A DNA stretch of 64,000 nt from JAAZNO01 sp964508025 (GTDB lineage Bacteria > Chloroflexota > Anaerolineae > B4-G1 > SLSP01), in NCBI GenBank assembly GCA_964508025.1, contig CAZDSF010000004.1, forward strand, positions 31,566-95,565. The letters run 5' to 3'. This document shows positions 27,127-34,263 of this stretch, piece after piece. The notes under the pieces are model-generated. The model saw only the letters and a program-made list of their open reading frames with translations, was not told the origin of the DNA and searched no databases. The position numbers and the translations under genes were made by a program. Position 1 is the stretch's first letter, and every line of letters starts with the position of its first letter.

Positions 27127-28545
27127 TTAGCGGCGTCCAGAAGGCGGGCCGGCGAAGTCGAGCAGGTTGAGGCGCTCTTCTGTTACCAGCGCCACCGTCA
27201 TGCCCGCTTCCAGTCCAGAGAGCACCTGGGTGTAATTTTCGTTGCGCTCGCCAATGGTGATGACCGTCCGTTGCGGTTGCCCATCGCGGTCAATACAGTA
27301 GCAGTAGGTGAAGATCTCCCTGCTGGTGGGATCGGTGCGGATAGCCCAGTTGGGGATCAACACCACATCCTGGATCTGGCGTGTGCGGATGAGGATGCTG
27401 GCGGTCATGCCATCGCGCACGGTGACGGCGTCGGTTGGGGCGATGCGCACGCGCACGGGATAGGCAACGATGCCGCCGACGCTGCTGGCAACCGGTGAAA
27501 GGGTCACCACTTCACCTTCGAGTGTTTCGTTGACATAAGCGTCAAGGGTGATTTCTACCTTCTGTCCGATTTGAACTCTGCCAATATCGGTCTCATCTAC
27601 GGTAACTTCGACAAAGAAAACGCTATCATCAATGAGTGTGATTGCCGGCAACGCGGGCGCAGCAACGCCGCGTTGTAAGTTCACCGCAGCGACAATGCCG
27701 CTAAAGGGCGCCTTGAGGGTGGCGGCGTTCAGATCCTCGCGGGCTTGGGCCAACGCCAGCTGCGCCGTTTTGATATCAAGCGCACTGCTTTCCAGATCAC
27801 TTTCACTCGGTCCCTGTTCCAGCAACGCAAGCCGATCCTGGGCTTCCTGGTAGGCATTCCACGCTTGCGTAACATCGTTCTGCACCCGTTTGCGTTCCAG
27901 GTCAGCCTGCTGTTGGAGCCGCACCCAGGCCCAATAGGCATTGTCGGCGGCTTCGCGGGCGCGGTCGCGCGTCCAATCGCTGACCTTGCCCTCTTCGAAT
28001 TCCAGCTGGCGCATTCCGAATTGTGTTTGCAGATGGTTGAAGCGTGACTCCGCGCTGCTCAGGTCTTCGTTGAGCAGACTGCTGCTCATCACGCGGGTAT
28101 AGTTCAGCCGCGCCACACTCAGCGCGTTGGCGGCCTGCGCCACGGCATTGCGCGCTCGGCGCAAATCTTCTTCGGTGGGCGGTTCTTCCAGCCGCTTGCG
28201 GCGCAATTCCGCCTGTTCAAGCGTGATGGTGCTGCGTTCGAGGGCGCGTTGCAATGCCGCTGTATCCAGCTGCGCCAATGTCTGTCCCACCTCGACGCGG
28301 TCGCCTACCGCCACCGTAATTTCCTGTACCGTACCCGGAACGCTGAACCGCAGGTCCACGCGCTGATTGGCTACGACGTTCCCGCTCACCGCAATGGCAA
28401 TGTCGAGGTTGTCACGGATGGTTTCGCCTGTGCGCAGAACCTCCAGGCGCGTGTTTGTCTGTTGTCGCTGGCGAAGCCAGAGAAAGCCGGCGACCGCGCC
28501 TACCAGCAGCGCGCCGAGAATGAGCCAGCGCCAGATTTTGTTCAT
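27127..28545 (-). CDS. HlyD/MacA-type membrane fusion (efflux adaptor) protein
   Basis: 472 residues with one N-terminal anchor (WLILGALLVGAVAGFLWL), a split lipoyl domain (FSVPGTVQEITVAVGDRVEV and ATLKAPFSGIVAAVNLQRGV) around a long coiled-coil hairpin (about 110-265), then beta-barrel and membrane-proximal domains. Typical of adaptors that couple a MacB-like permease to export; in an organism with a single or atypical envelope the partner outer component may be absent. First gene of a three-gene operon (adaptor, ATPase 18 nt later, permease). Its promoter region has two tandem palindromic boxes (28567-28596). Confidence 0.9.
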   Translation of the reverse strand: MNKIWRWLILGALLVGAVAGFLWLRQRQQTNTRLEVLRTGETIRDNLDIAIAVSGNVVANQRVDLRFSVPGTVQEITVAVGDRVEVGQTLAQLDTAALQRALERSTITLEQAELRRKRLEEPPTEEDLRRARNAVAQAANALSVARLNYTRVMSSSLLNEDLSSAESRFNHLQTQFGMRQLEFEEGKVSDWTRDRAREAADNAYWAWVRLQQQADLERKRVQNDVTQAWNAYQEAQDRLALLEQGPSESDLESSALDIKTAQLALAQAREDLNAATLKAPFSGIVAAVNLQRGVAAPALPAITLIDDSVFFVEVTVDETDIGRVQIGQKVEITLDAYVNETLEGEVVTLSPVASSVGGIVAYPVRVRIAPTDAVTVRDGMTASILIRTRQIQDVVLIPNWAIRTDPTSREIFTYCYCIDRDGQPQRTVITIGERNENYTQVLSGLEAGMTVALVTEERLNLLDFAGPPSGRR

Positions 28546-28566
28546 AGGTTGCCTCCATTATATTTG

Positions 28567-28601
28567 TGACTGCGGTCATAATTGACTGCGGTCATATTAT
28601 A
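28567..28601 (-). promoter_or_regulatory. -10 box and two tandem operator-like palindromes before the MacAB-like operon
   Basis: TATAAT on the minus strand (28601-28596) is followed by two copies of a 14-bp word, TGACTGCGGTCATA on the plus strand, at 28567-28580 and 28583-28596. Each contains the palindrome TGAC-N4-GTCA; start-to-start distance is 16 bp. They overlap the expected transcription start, as a repressor operator (for example TetR-type) would. No recognisable -35 box. Confidence 0.6.
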
Positions 28602-28638
28602 CCACAGATTCTACATGCAGGCGGTAGTGACAAAGAAA

Positions 28639-28681
28639 GAGGATTTTTACTGCGACATTGTCTGTCACAGCAAAAATCCTC
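28639..28681 (-). terminator. intrinsic terminator of mreB
   Basis: Arms 28639-28657 and 28663-28681 pair over 19 bases with two mismatches, the outer part being GAGGATTTTT/AAAAATCCTC. On the minus strand it is followed by TTTCTTTG. It separates mreB from the efflux operon promoter. Confidence 0.75.
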
Positions 28682-28747
28682 ATGAAAAGCTAACGGCGCG
28701 GCAACCGGATAGATTCGCCGCAGAGCACAGAGAGATTTCGAGCGGTG

Positions 28748-29758
28748 CTACATTTCCGAAAGGGTGCGCTGTAGCACCGGAATACGCGGGATGGCTTTGC
28801 CCGCGCCAATGGCGACACAGGCCATCGGCGCATCGGCGACGTAGACAGGCACGCCAGTTTCCTGCGTGAGGAGCTGGTCAATGTTGCGGAGCAATGAGCC
28901 GCCGCCGATCATGGTCATGCCGCGATCAATGATGTCGGAGGCGAGTTCAGGCGGTGTGCGTTCCAACACGCCTTTGACCATGCCGATTACGATGTCCAGT
29001 GATTCTTCCAAGGCTTCAACGATGTCGTCGCTGTTGACGCTCACACTGCGCGGCAGACCAGAGACCTGGTCGCGGCCTTGCACTTCCATCTGCAACGGAT
29101 TTCCTTCCATGGGCAGGGCAGAGCCGATCCGAATCTTAGTCTCTTCGGCGGTGGGCATTCCGATCATGAGGTTGTATTTGCGGCGGATGAAGGCCGCGAT
29201 GGCTTCGTCCATGCGCACGCCGCCGACGCGAACCGCTGAAGATGTGACAACGCCATAGACTGAGAGCACCGCCGCCTCGCTGGCGCCGCCCCCCAGGTCA
29301 ATGATCATGTGCCCGCCGGGGGTGTGAATGGGCAGTCCCGCGCCGATGGCGCCGGCAAGCGGCTCAGGGATGAGATAGGCGCGCCCGGCGCCGGCCTCGA
29401 AGGTGGCATCTTTCACCGCCTTGCGCTCTACCTGCGTCACGCCAAAGGGCACTGTCACCATCACGCGGGGTTTGAACAACCGATGCCGGCCCACGGCTCG
29501 TTCGAGAAACCGCTGGATCATCTCTCTGGTAACACGATAGTCGGCGATCACGCCGTCGCGGAGCGGGCGGCGCACCTGGATGGTCTCTGGGGCGCGTCCA
29601 AGCATCGCGCGCGCTTCTTCCCCCACGGCGACGACGCGCCCCGTATTTACTTCTTGGGCTACGACCGAAGGTTCTTGCAGTACGATGCCCCGTCCACGCA
29701 CGTAGACGAGCACATTGACTGTTCCCAGGTCAATGCCCACTTCAGCTGCAAGCGCCAT
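28748..29758 (-). CDS. mreB: rod shape-determining actin-like protein MreB
   Basis: 336 residues, cytoplasmic actin homologue that organises wall synthesis. Nucleotide-binding blocks are present: phosphate 1 EVGIDLGTVNVLVYV, phosphate 2 HMIIDLGGGASEAAVLSVYG, adenosine loop TMIGGGSLLRNIDQLL. The N-terminus is short. It appears to stand alone, without mreC/mreD next to it, as in several groups where mreB is a separate unit. A terminator follows at 28639-28681. The presence of mreB implies a rod-shaped or filamentous cell. A TATAAT on the minus strand (29803-29798) is a candidate -10 box. Confidence 0.94.
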   Translation of the reverse strand: MALAAEVGIDLGTVNVLVYVRGRGIVLQEPSVVAQEVNTGRVVAVGEEARAMLGRAPETIQVRRPLRDGVIADYRVTREMIQRFLERAVGRHRLFKPRVMVTVPFGVTQVERKAVKDATFEAGAGRAYLIPEPLAGAIGAGLPIHTPGGHMIIDLGGGASEAAVLSVYGVVTSSAVRVGGVRMDEAIAAFIRRKYNLMIGMPTAEETKIRIGSALPMEGNPLQMEVQGRDQVSGLPRSVSVNSDDIVEALEESLDIVIGMVKGVLERTPPELASDIIDRGMTMIGGGSLLRNIDQLLTQETGVPVYVADAPMACVAIGAGKAIPRIPVLQRTLSEM

Positions 29759-29880
29759 AGTTCCTCTCTACTCTCCGGTTTCTCAAGTGTCTTGGATATT
29801 ATAACCGCAACAGCCTGATGATACACGATTTGGATGATTTGTCCACCTCTTGAGCATCAATCGGTGTTTGGCGTTGTATC

Positions 29881-29909
29881 TTGCTTCTTGGGTGGGATTC
29901 TGGTATACT
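29881..29909 (+). promoter_or_regulatory. sigma-70 promoter of the N-ATPase operon
   Basis: TTGCTT (29881-29886), 17-nt spacer, TATACT (29904-29909). The leader to atpD is about 110 nt, long enough for regulation. Confidence 0.6.
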
Positions 29910-29920
29910 TGCCGTCATTG

Positions 29921-29937
29921 TAGACTATGTAAGTCTA
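29921..29937. promoter_or_regulatory. palindrome just downstream of the N-ATPase promoter
   Basis: TAGACT-ATGTA-AGTCTA, a perfect 6-bp inverted repeat with 5-bp spacer, centred about 20 bases after the -10 box. The position fits a repressor operator; the regulator is unknown. Confidence 0.4.
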
Positions 29938-30028
29938 TCTCACTGCTGAACACGCGGGCAGGAACCCAACTTGCCGGTGTTGAAAATGCGCCTCAAAGCG
30001 CAGGGTCGCAGGTAATCTTTGATGGGGG

Positions 30029-31450
30029 GTGGGGTTGAAACGAATCGGAACCGTGGTACGGGTTGTGGGAGTTGTGGTGGACGCGGAGTTTGCATCGGGC
30101 GATTTGCCCAGCATTCACGATGCATTGCTCGTGCAGCGGGATGACGGCCCGGATCTGGTCATTGAAGTGCAGGAGCACATTGATCCCCGCACGGTGCGCG
30201 GCATTGCTATGGATAGCACTGCGGGCTTGCTCCGTGGGCTTCCCGTTGTGGATACCGGAAATCCCATTCGTGTGCCTGTGGGCCGCGCGACGTTAGGTCG
30301 CATGTTCAACGTGTTGGGCGAGCCGATTGATGGGTTGCCCGTCCCTGAAACCCCTGAGCGCGCGCCCATTCATGCGGATTCGCCGCCTTTGCGGGAGCAG
30401 CGGGTGGTCGCCGAGCCTTTCGTCACCGGCCTGAAGGCTATTGATCTGTTGACCCCCTATCCGCGCGGCGGTAAAATCGGGCTTTTTGGCGGCGCCGGCG
30501 TGGGCAAGACGATGTTGATGATCGAATTGATGCGCCACACGATCAGCGAGCATTCTGGCATCGTGCTCTTTGCCGGCGTGGGAGAGCGCAGCCGCGAGGG
30601 GAACGAGCTCTGGTTGGAGATGCAGCGCAGCGGCGTGCTGGCAAGCACCGTGCTCGTCTTCGGGCAGATGAACGAACCGCCCGGCGCGCGTCTGCGGGTG
30701 CCGCTCACGGCTATGACGATGGCGGAATATTTCCGCGACCACGAGCGGCGCGAAGTGCTGCTTTTCATTGACAACATCTTCCGCTATATCCAGGCGGGCG
30801 CCGAAGTCTCCGCCCTTCTGGGACGCCTGCCGAGCGCGGTGGGCTATCAGCCGACGCTTGCCACCGAAATGGGCGAGCTGCAGGAACGCATCACGACCAC
30901 ATCACGGGGCAGCATCACCTCGATTCAGGCCGTCTACATCCCGGCAGACGATCTCACCGATCCCGCGGTGGTCGCCACGTTTGCGCATCTCGATGCCGCC
31001 ACGATTCTTTCCCGCCGCCAGGCCAGCCAGGGCTTCTATCCCGCCATTGACCCGCTGGAATCCAACAGTTCGCTGCTGACTCCTGCTGGCGTGGGGAATG
31101 CGCATTACGCGATTGCCTCGGAAGTGCGCGCGCTGCTGGCCCGCTATCAGGAATTGCAGGATGTCATCGCCATTCTGGGGATGGATGAGCTCAGCGAGGC
31201 GGACCGGCTTGCCGTGAATCGCGCGCGGCGTTTGCAGCGCTTTCTCACGCAGCCCTTCTTTGTCTCCGAGCCGTTCACCGGCATGGCGGGACGTTACGTG
31301 CCGCTGGAGGAGACGCTGCGGGGCTTTCGTGAGATTCTCGAAGGGCGCTATGATGCTTTGCCGGAGCAGGCTTTCTACATGACCGGCGGCATCGAAGACG
31401 TGCTGGAGAATGCGGCGCGGATGGGCGTTGAGGTTGCTCGCTATGTTTGA
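30029..31450 (+). CDS. atpD: N-ATPase F1 subunit beta
   Basis: 473 residues; catalytic beta subunit. Walker A GGAGVGKT (about 153-161), GERSREGNELWLEM with the catalytic Glu, and LLFIDNIFRYIQAGAEVSAL (Walker B). First gene of a ten-gene operon in the order D-C-Q-R-B-E-F-A-x-G. This order, with atpQ and atpR and without a separate delta gene, defines the N-ATPase subgroup, which is spread by horizontal transfer and usually accompanies another F- or V-ATPase. GTG 30029 follows a G-rich Shine-Dalgarno; TTG 30035 is a possible alternative. Confidence 0.97.
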   Translation: MGLKRIGTVVRVVGVVVDAEFASGDLPSIHDALLVQRDDGPDLVIEVQEHIDPRTVRGIAMDSTAGLLRGLPVVDTGNPIRVPVGRATLGRMFNVLGEPIDGLPVPETPERAPIHADSPPLREQRVVAEPFVTGLKAIDLLTPYPRGGKIGLFGGAGVGKTMLMIELMRHTISEHSGIVLFAGVGERSREGNELWLEMQRSGVLASTVLVFGQMNEPPGARLRVPLTAMTMAEYFRDHERREVLLFIDNIFRYIQAGAEVSALLGRLPSAVGYQPTLATEMGELQERITTTSRGSITSIQAVYIPADDLTDPAVVATFAHLDAATILSRRQASQGFYPAIDPLESNSSLLTPAGVGNAHYAIASEVRALLARYQELQDVIAILGMDELSEADRLAVNRARRLQRFLTQPFFVSEPFTGMAGRYVPLEETLRGFREILEGRYDALPEQAFYMTGGIEDVLENAARMGVEVARYV

Positions 31451-31838
31451 GCCGTTGCGCCTGACGGTGTTGACGCCGGTCGCCGCGCTGCTGGATGTGA
31501 CTGGGCTGCGCTGGGTGCAGGTGCGGTTGGCGGATGGCGGGGGGCTGGGAATCTTTCCCGGACATGCGCCGCTGTTGGCTGAGACCGCTGCTGCGCCGCT
31601 ACGCTACGCCGATACAGAGGGCGAGCATGTTTTGGATCTGGATGCCGGTATTTTGCAGATTACGCCCTCCGGCGTGACGCTCTTTACCAGCGGACTTCAG
31701 ACTGAGATACCTGCGGGCTGGAATCTGGCAGCAGAAACGGATTTGCATTTTGAGCGTTTGGCTTTCGTTTTGCGGGAGCTATCGGGAAAGGGGCGTAAGG
31801 GCGCGCGCGTTGCGGACGCGCCGCAAGCCGATGACTAA
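31443..31838 (+). CDS. atpC: N-ATPase F1 subunit epsilon
   Basis: 131 residues; central-stalk subunit. The N-terminal beta-sandwich is recognisable (LRLTVLTPVAALLDVTGLRW, GGGLGIFPGHAPLLAETAAA, YADTEGEHVLDLDAGILQIT), followed by a short helical tail. The ATG overlaps the last eight bases of atpD and the stop overlaps atpQ by eight bases, so translation is coupled along the operon. Confidence 0.9.
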   Translation: MFEPLRLTVLTPVAALLDVTGLRWVQVRLADGGGLGIFPGHAPLLAETAAAPLRYADTEGEHVLDLDAGILQITPSGVTLFTSGLQTEIPAGWNLAAETDLHFERLAFVLRELSGKGRKGARVADAPQADD

Positions 31839-32100
31839 GAAACATAGCTGGACACGCGATCTGGCCCGTGAGGGGATGCGGGCTATGGCATTGGGATGGG
31901 AATTGGCCGTGCCGATTTTTGGCGGCGTTTTGTTGGGGCACTATCTCGATGGCTGGCTGGATACGGGGTACACGTTTACGCTGGGGTTGTTGGCCGCGGG
32001 TATCTTCATCGGCTTTCATAATATCTGGCGCTTTGGGCAGCGGGTCGCGGAAAATGAAAAGAAGCGTGATATCGCTGCCAAGAAGAAGGATCAGGCGTGA
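31831..32100 (+). CDS. atpQ: N-ATPase accessory membrane protein AtpQ (AtpI-like)
   Basis: 89 residues with two membrane helices (LAVPIFGGVLLGHYLDGWL and FTLGLLAAGIFIGFHNIW) and a Lys-rich tail. It matches the AtpI/AtpQ family, small proteins thought to help c-ring assembly. The start ATG 31831 overlaps atpC by eight bases; a longer frame from 31750 is within atpC. Its presence before atpR is one of the marks of the N-ATPase operon. Confidence 0.85.
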   Translation: MTKKHSWTRDLAREGMRAMALGWELAVPIFGGVLLGHYLDGWLDTGYTFTLGLLAAGIFIGFHNIWRFGQRVAENEKKRDIAAKKKDQA

Positions 32101-32402
32101 GCGGGGTGGTGCTACGAGCTGTGTTGTGGATGGGCGGCGGTGTGTTGCTGGGCTGGTTAGTGCTGTTTAGTCAGGCAACGACCGTGGCGCATTTGCGCCC
32201 CCAAGCCGGACGTAGGTTGCTGTGGCGTTTTGCCGGCGGTTTCATCTTCCGCTTGAGTGTGGTGGGCGGCGCGTTGTGGTTGGCGCTGCAACAAGGGCTT
32301 GCACCCGCTTTGTGGTTGCTGTGCGGTTTTTGGTTGATGCGGTGGGTCTTGATTCAGCGCATTCACGCGGGGCGGATTTTCCAGCGCCAACTGCGGGCGT
32401 GA
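32097..32402 (+). CDS. atpR: N-ATPase membrane protein AtpR
   Basis: 101 residues, three hydrophobic helices with conserved Arg residues inside or next to them (LLWRFAGGFIFRLSVVG, LMRWVLIQRIHAG). AtpR is found only in N-ATPase operons and has been proposed to interact with the carboxylates of the c ring through these Arg residues during assembly. The GTG start overlaps the atpQ stop by four bases. Confidence 0.85.
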   Translation: MSGVVLRAVLWMGGGVLLGWLVLFSQATTVAHLRPQAGRRLLWRFAGGFIFRLSVVGGALWLALQQGLAPALWLLCGFWLMRWVLIQRIHAGRIFQRQLRA

Positions 32403-32429
32403 GGGTCATGGTGTTGTAGGGAGGTGGAT

Positions 32430-33086
32430 ATGGGTGTTGAACCCCATCAAGTCATTGCATTATTTGACGGGCGGATTGTCATCACGAACACGGTAACGTC
32501 TACGTGGGCGATGCTGTTGGTCATCATGGGCCTGGCGCTGTATCTCTACCGGCGTTATCCTACGGCCTTGGAGATGCTGATGGACTTTCTCACGGACCTG
32601 GTCGCGGATGTGGTCGGTGAGGAGACGGCGCAGCTCTACATGCCCTTTTTGGGGTCGCTGGCGATCTTCATTGCCTTCGCTAATATCATTGGCGTGGTGC
32701 CGGGATTTGTTGCCCCGACGCGCGACGTCAATACGCCGGCCGCGCTGGCGATTGTGGTGTTTTTTGCAGTCCATTACTTCGGTATCAACGCCAAAGGCTG
32801 GCTGCAATATCTCAAAGATCTGGCTTCGCCTTTATACCTGCTGCCTTTGACCTTGCCGTTGGAGTTGATCGGGCAGTTCAGTCGCACGTTGTCGCTGACA
32901 CTGCGTTTGTTCGGCAACATTCTCAGCGGCGAGATGGTGATTGCGGTAATCTTCTCGTTGGTGCCCTTATTTGTGCAGCTGCCTTTGGTCGGCTTGAGTA
33001 TGTTCACCGGTTTGTTGCAAGCCTATATTTTCACGGTGCTGGCAACGGTTTACATTGGCGCTGGGATCGCTGCCAATGACGCCTAG
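32430..33086 (+). CDS. atpB: N-ATPase Fo subunit a
   Basis: 218 residues, stator channel subunit with about five membrane helices. The essential stator Arg is in SLTLRLFGNILSGEM, and the preceding PLTLPLELIGQFSRTL is typical. It is shorter at the N-terminus than E. coli subunit a, as in other N-ATPases. Start ATG 32430 has AGGGAGG six nt upstream; GTG 32424 is less likely. Confidence 0.93.
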   Translation: MGVEPHQVIALFDGRIVITNTVTSTWAMLLVIMGLALYLYRRYPTALEMLMDFLTDLVADVVGEETAQLYMPFLGSLAIFIAFANIIGVVPGFVAPTRDVNTPAALAIVVFFAVHYFGINAKGWLQYLKDLASPLYLLPLTLPLELIGQFSRTLSLTLRLFGNILSGEMVIAVIFSLVPLFVQLPLVGLSMFTGLLQAYIFTVLATVYIGAGIAANDA

Positions 33087-33126
33087 ATTGGAATAGAATT
33101 ATAAACTTGCATTGGGAGGAATGCTG

Positions 33127-33441
33127 ATGGAAAATCTGAGTTCGGAAGCTTTGATTACCCTGGTGACGATTTTGGTGGCTGGCTTTGGGATTGTTTTGGG
33201 GACCATCACCCCGGCGATTGTTGAAGGCAAAGCAGCGGTCAAGGCCCTGGAAGGCATCGTGCGCCAACCGGAGGTCTCTGGCGACTTGCGGACAACGATG
33301 ATTATTGCCATGGCGCTGTTGGAGTCTACGGCGATTTACACCTTGCTTGTCATTCTGATTTTGATCTTCGCCAATCCGCTGTTGGAGCGCTTTTTCTCGA
33401 GCGGCGCGCCTGAGAGCCTGTTGCCGTTGCTCTATCTTTAG
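33127..33441 (+). CDS. atpE: N-ATPase Fo subunit c with two-carboxylate ion site
   Basis: 104 residues from ATG 33127 (GGGAGGA six nt upstream; ATG 33121 touches it). Two helices form a hairpin with loop RQPEVSGD. Helix 2 has E66-S67-T68-x-x-Y71 (ALLESTAIYTLLV), the same ligand pattern as the Na+-binding c subunit of Ilyobacter tartaricus. Helix 1 has E33 (TPAIVEGKAAV) where I. tartaricus has Gln32. This two-Glu arrangement is known from Fusobacterium (Na+) and from N-type c rings. Ion specificity therefore cannot be settled by sequence. A C-terminal tail of about 15 residues extends beyond helix 2. Confidence 0.95.
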   Translation: MENLSSEALITLVTILVAGFGIVLGTITPAIVEGKAAVKALEGIVRQPEVSGDLRTTMIIAMALLESTAIYTLLVILILIFANPLLERFFSSGAPESLLPLLYL

Positions 33442-33474
33442 AGCCTGTGTCTCGACGAGATTCGAGGCGCGAGC

Positions 33475-34263
33475 ATGGACTTTCTAAAACCAGATCTACA
33501 GACTATTCTGTTTCAGATTCTCAACTTCCTGGTGTTGGCATGGTTGCTGAACACGTTTGTCTTCAAGCGTACCATGCGCAATGTCAGGCAGCGGGCAGCA
33601 GAAAAAGCCGAGATGATGCGCCAGCTGGAACAGGATCAGGAGGCTGCGGCGGCGGCCCGCGCGGAGCTTGAAGCGCGCCTGGCTGCCATCGAAAGTGAGG
33701 CCCGCGCGCTGATGACCAAGGCGCGGGAGGATTCTGAGGCAGAGCGGCTGGCGTTATTACGTGAGACACAGGGCGAAGTGGAGCGGGTACTGGTAGAGGC
33801 GCACGCCGATGCTTACCGGGTCCGCAAACAGGCGCTGGACGAGTTCCACGAAGAGCTGTTGCATACGATTCTCTACATCAGCGGCTCGGTTGTGGCGCAG
33901 CTGGCAACGGATGAGATGCAGGCGCGGCTGGTCAAACAGCTCACGGATCGCATCTGGGAGTTGGGGCGCAGCGAGATGCAGCGCGTCGAAAACTTCCGCC
34001 GCTCGCTCGGTGAGCGTACCCCGACGGCTTATGTCACGACGGCGCGTCCTCTGACGCCGGAGTTGCAGGGCTTGTTGGCCCGCACGTTCTCCGCCCTGGC
34101 TGATCGCAACGTCAATCTCGACATCAAAGTGGATCCGGCGTTGGCGGTGGGAATTCAGGTGCGGCTCGGCGATGTGATTGTGGACAGCTCGGTAGCCGGG
34201 CAGTTGGAGGCGTTGCGTGAAGGAGTCGCTCAGACACTGCGGGAGCATGTAGTGGATGAGTGA
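33475..34263 (+). CDS. atpF: N-ATPase subunit b fused to a delta-like C-terminal domain
   Basis: 262 residues. One N-terminal membrane helix (LQTILFQILNFLVLAWLLNT), a long charged coiled coil (about 35-150), then a C-terminal part that resembles the end of the delta subunit (NLDIKVDPALAVGIQVRLGD, VIVDSSVAGQLEALRE). Subunit b alone is normally 150-170 residues, and no atpH is present in the operon, so this domain probably takes the role of delta on top of F1. The stop overlaps the atpA start by eight bases. Confidence 0.92.
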   Translation: MDFLKPDLQTILFQILNFLVLAWLLNTFVFKRTMRNVRQRAAEKAEMMRQLEQDQEAAAAARAELEARLAAIESEARALMTKAREDSEAERLALLRETQGEVERVLVEAHADAYRVRKQALDEFHEELLHTILYISGSVVAQLATDEMQARLVKQLTDRIWELGRSEMQRVENFRRSLGERTPTAYVTTARPLTPELQGLLARTFSALADRNVNLDIKVDPALAVGIQVRLGDVIVDSSVAGQLEALREGVAQTLREHVVDE

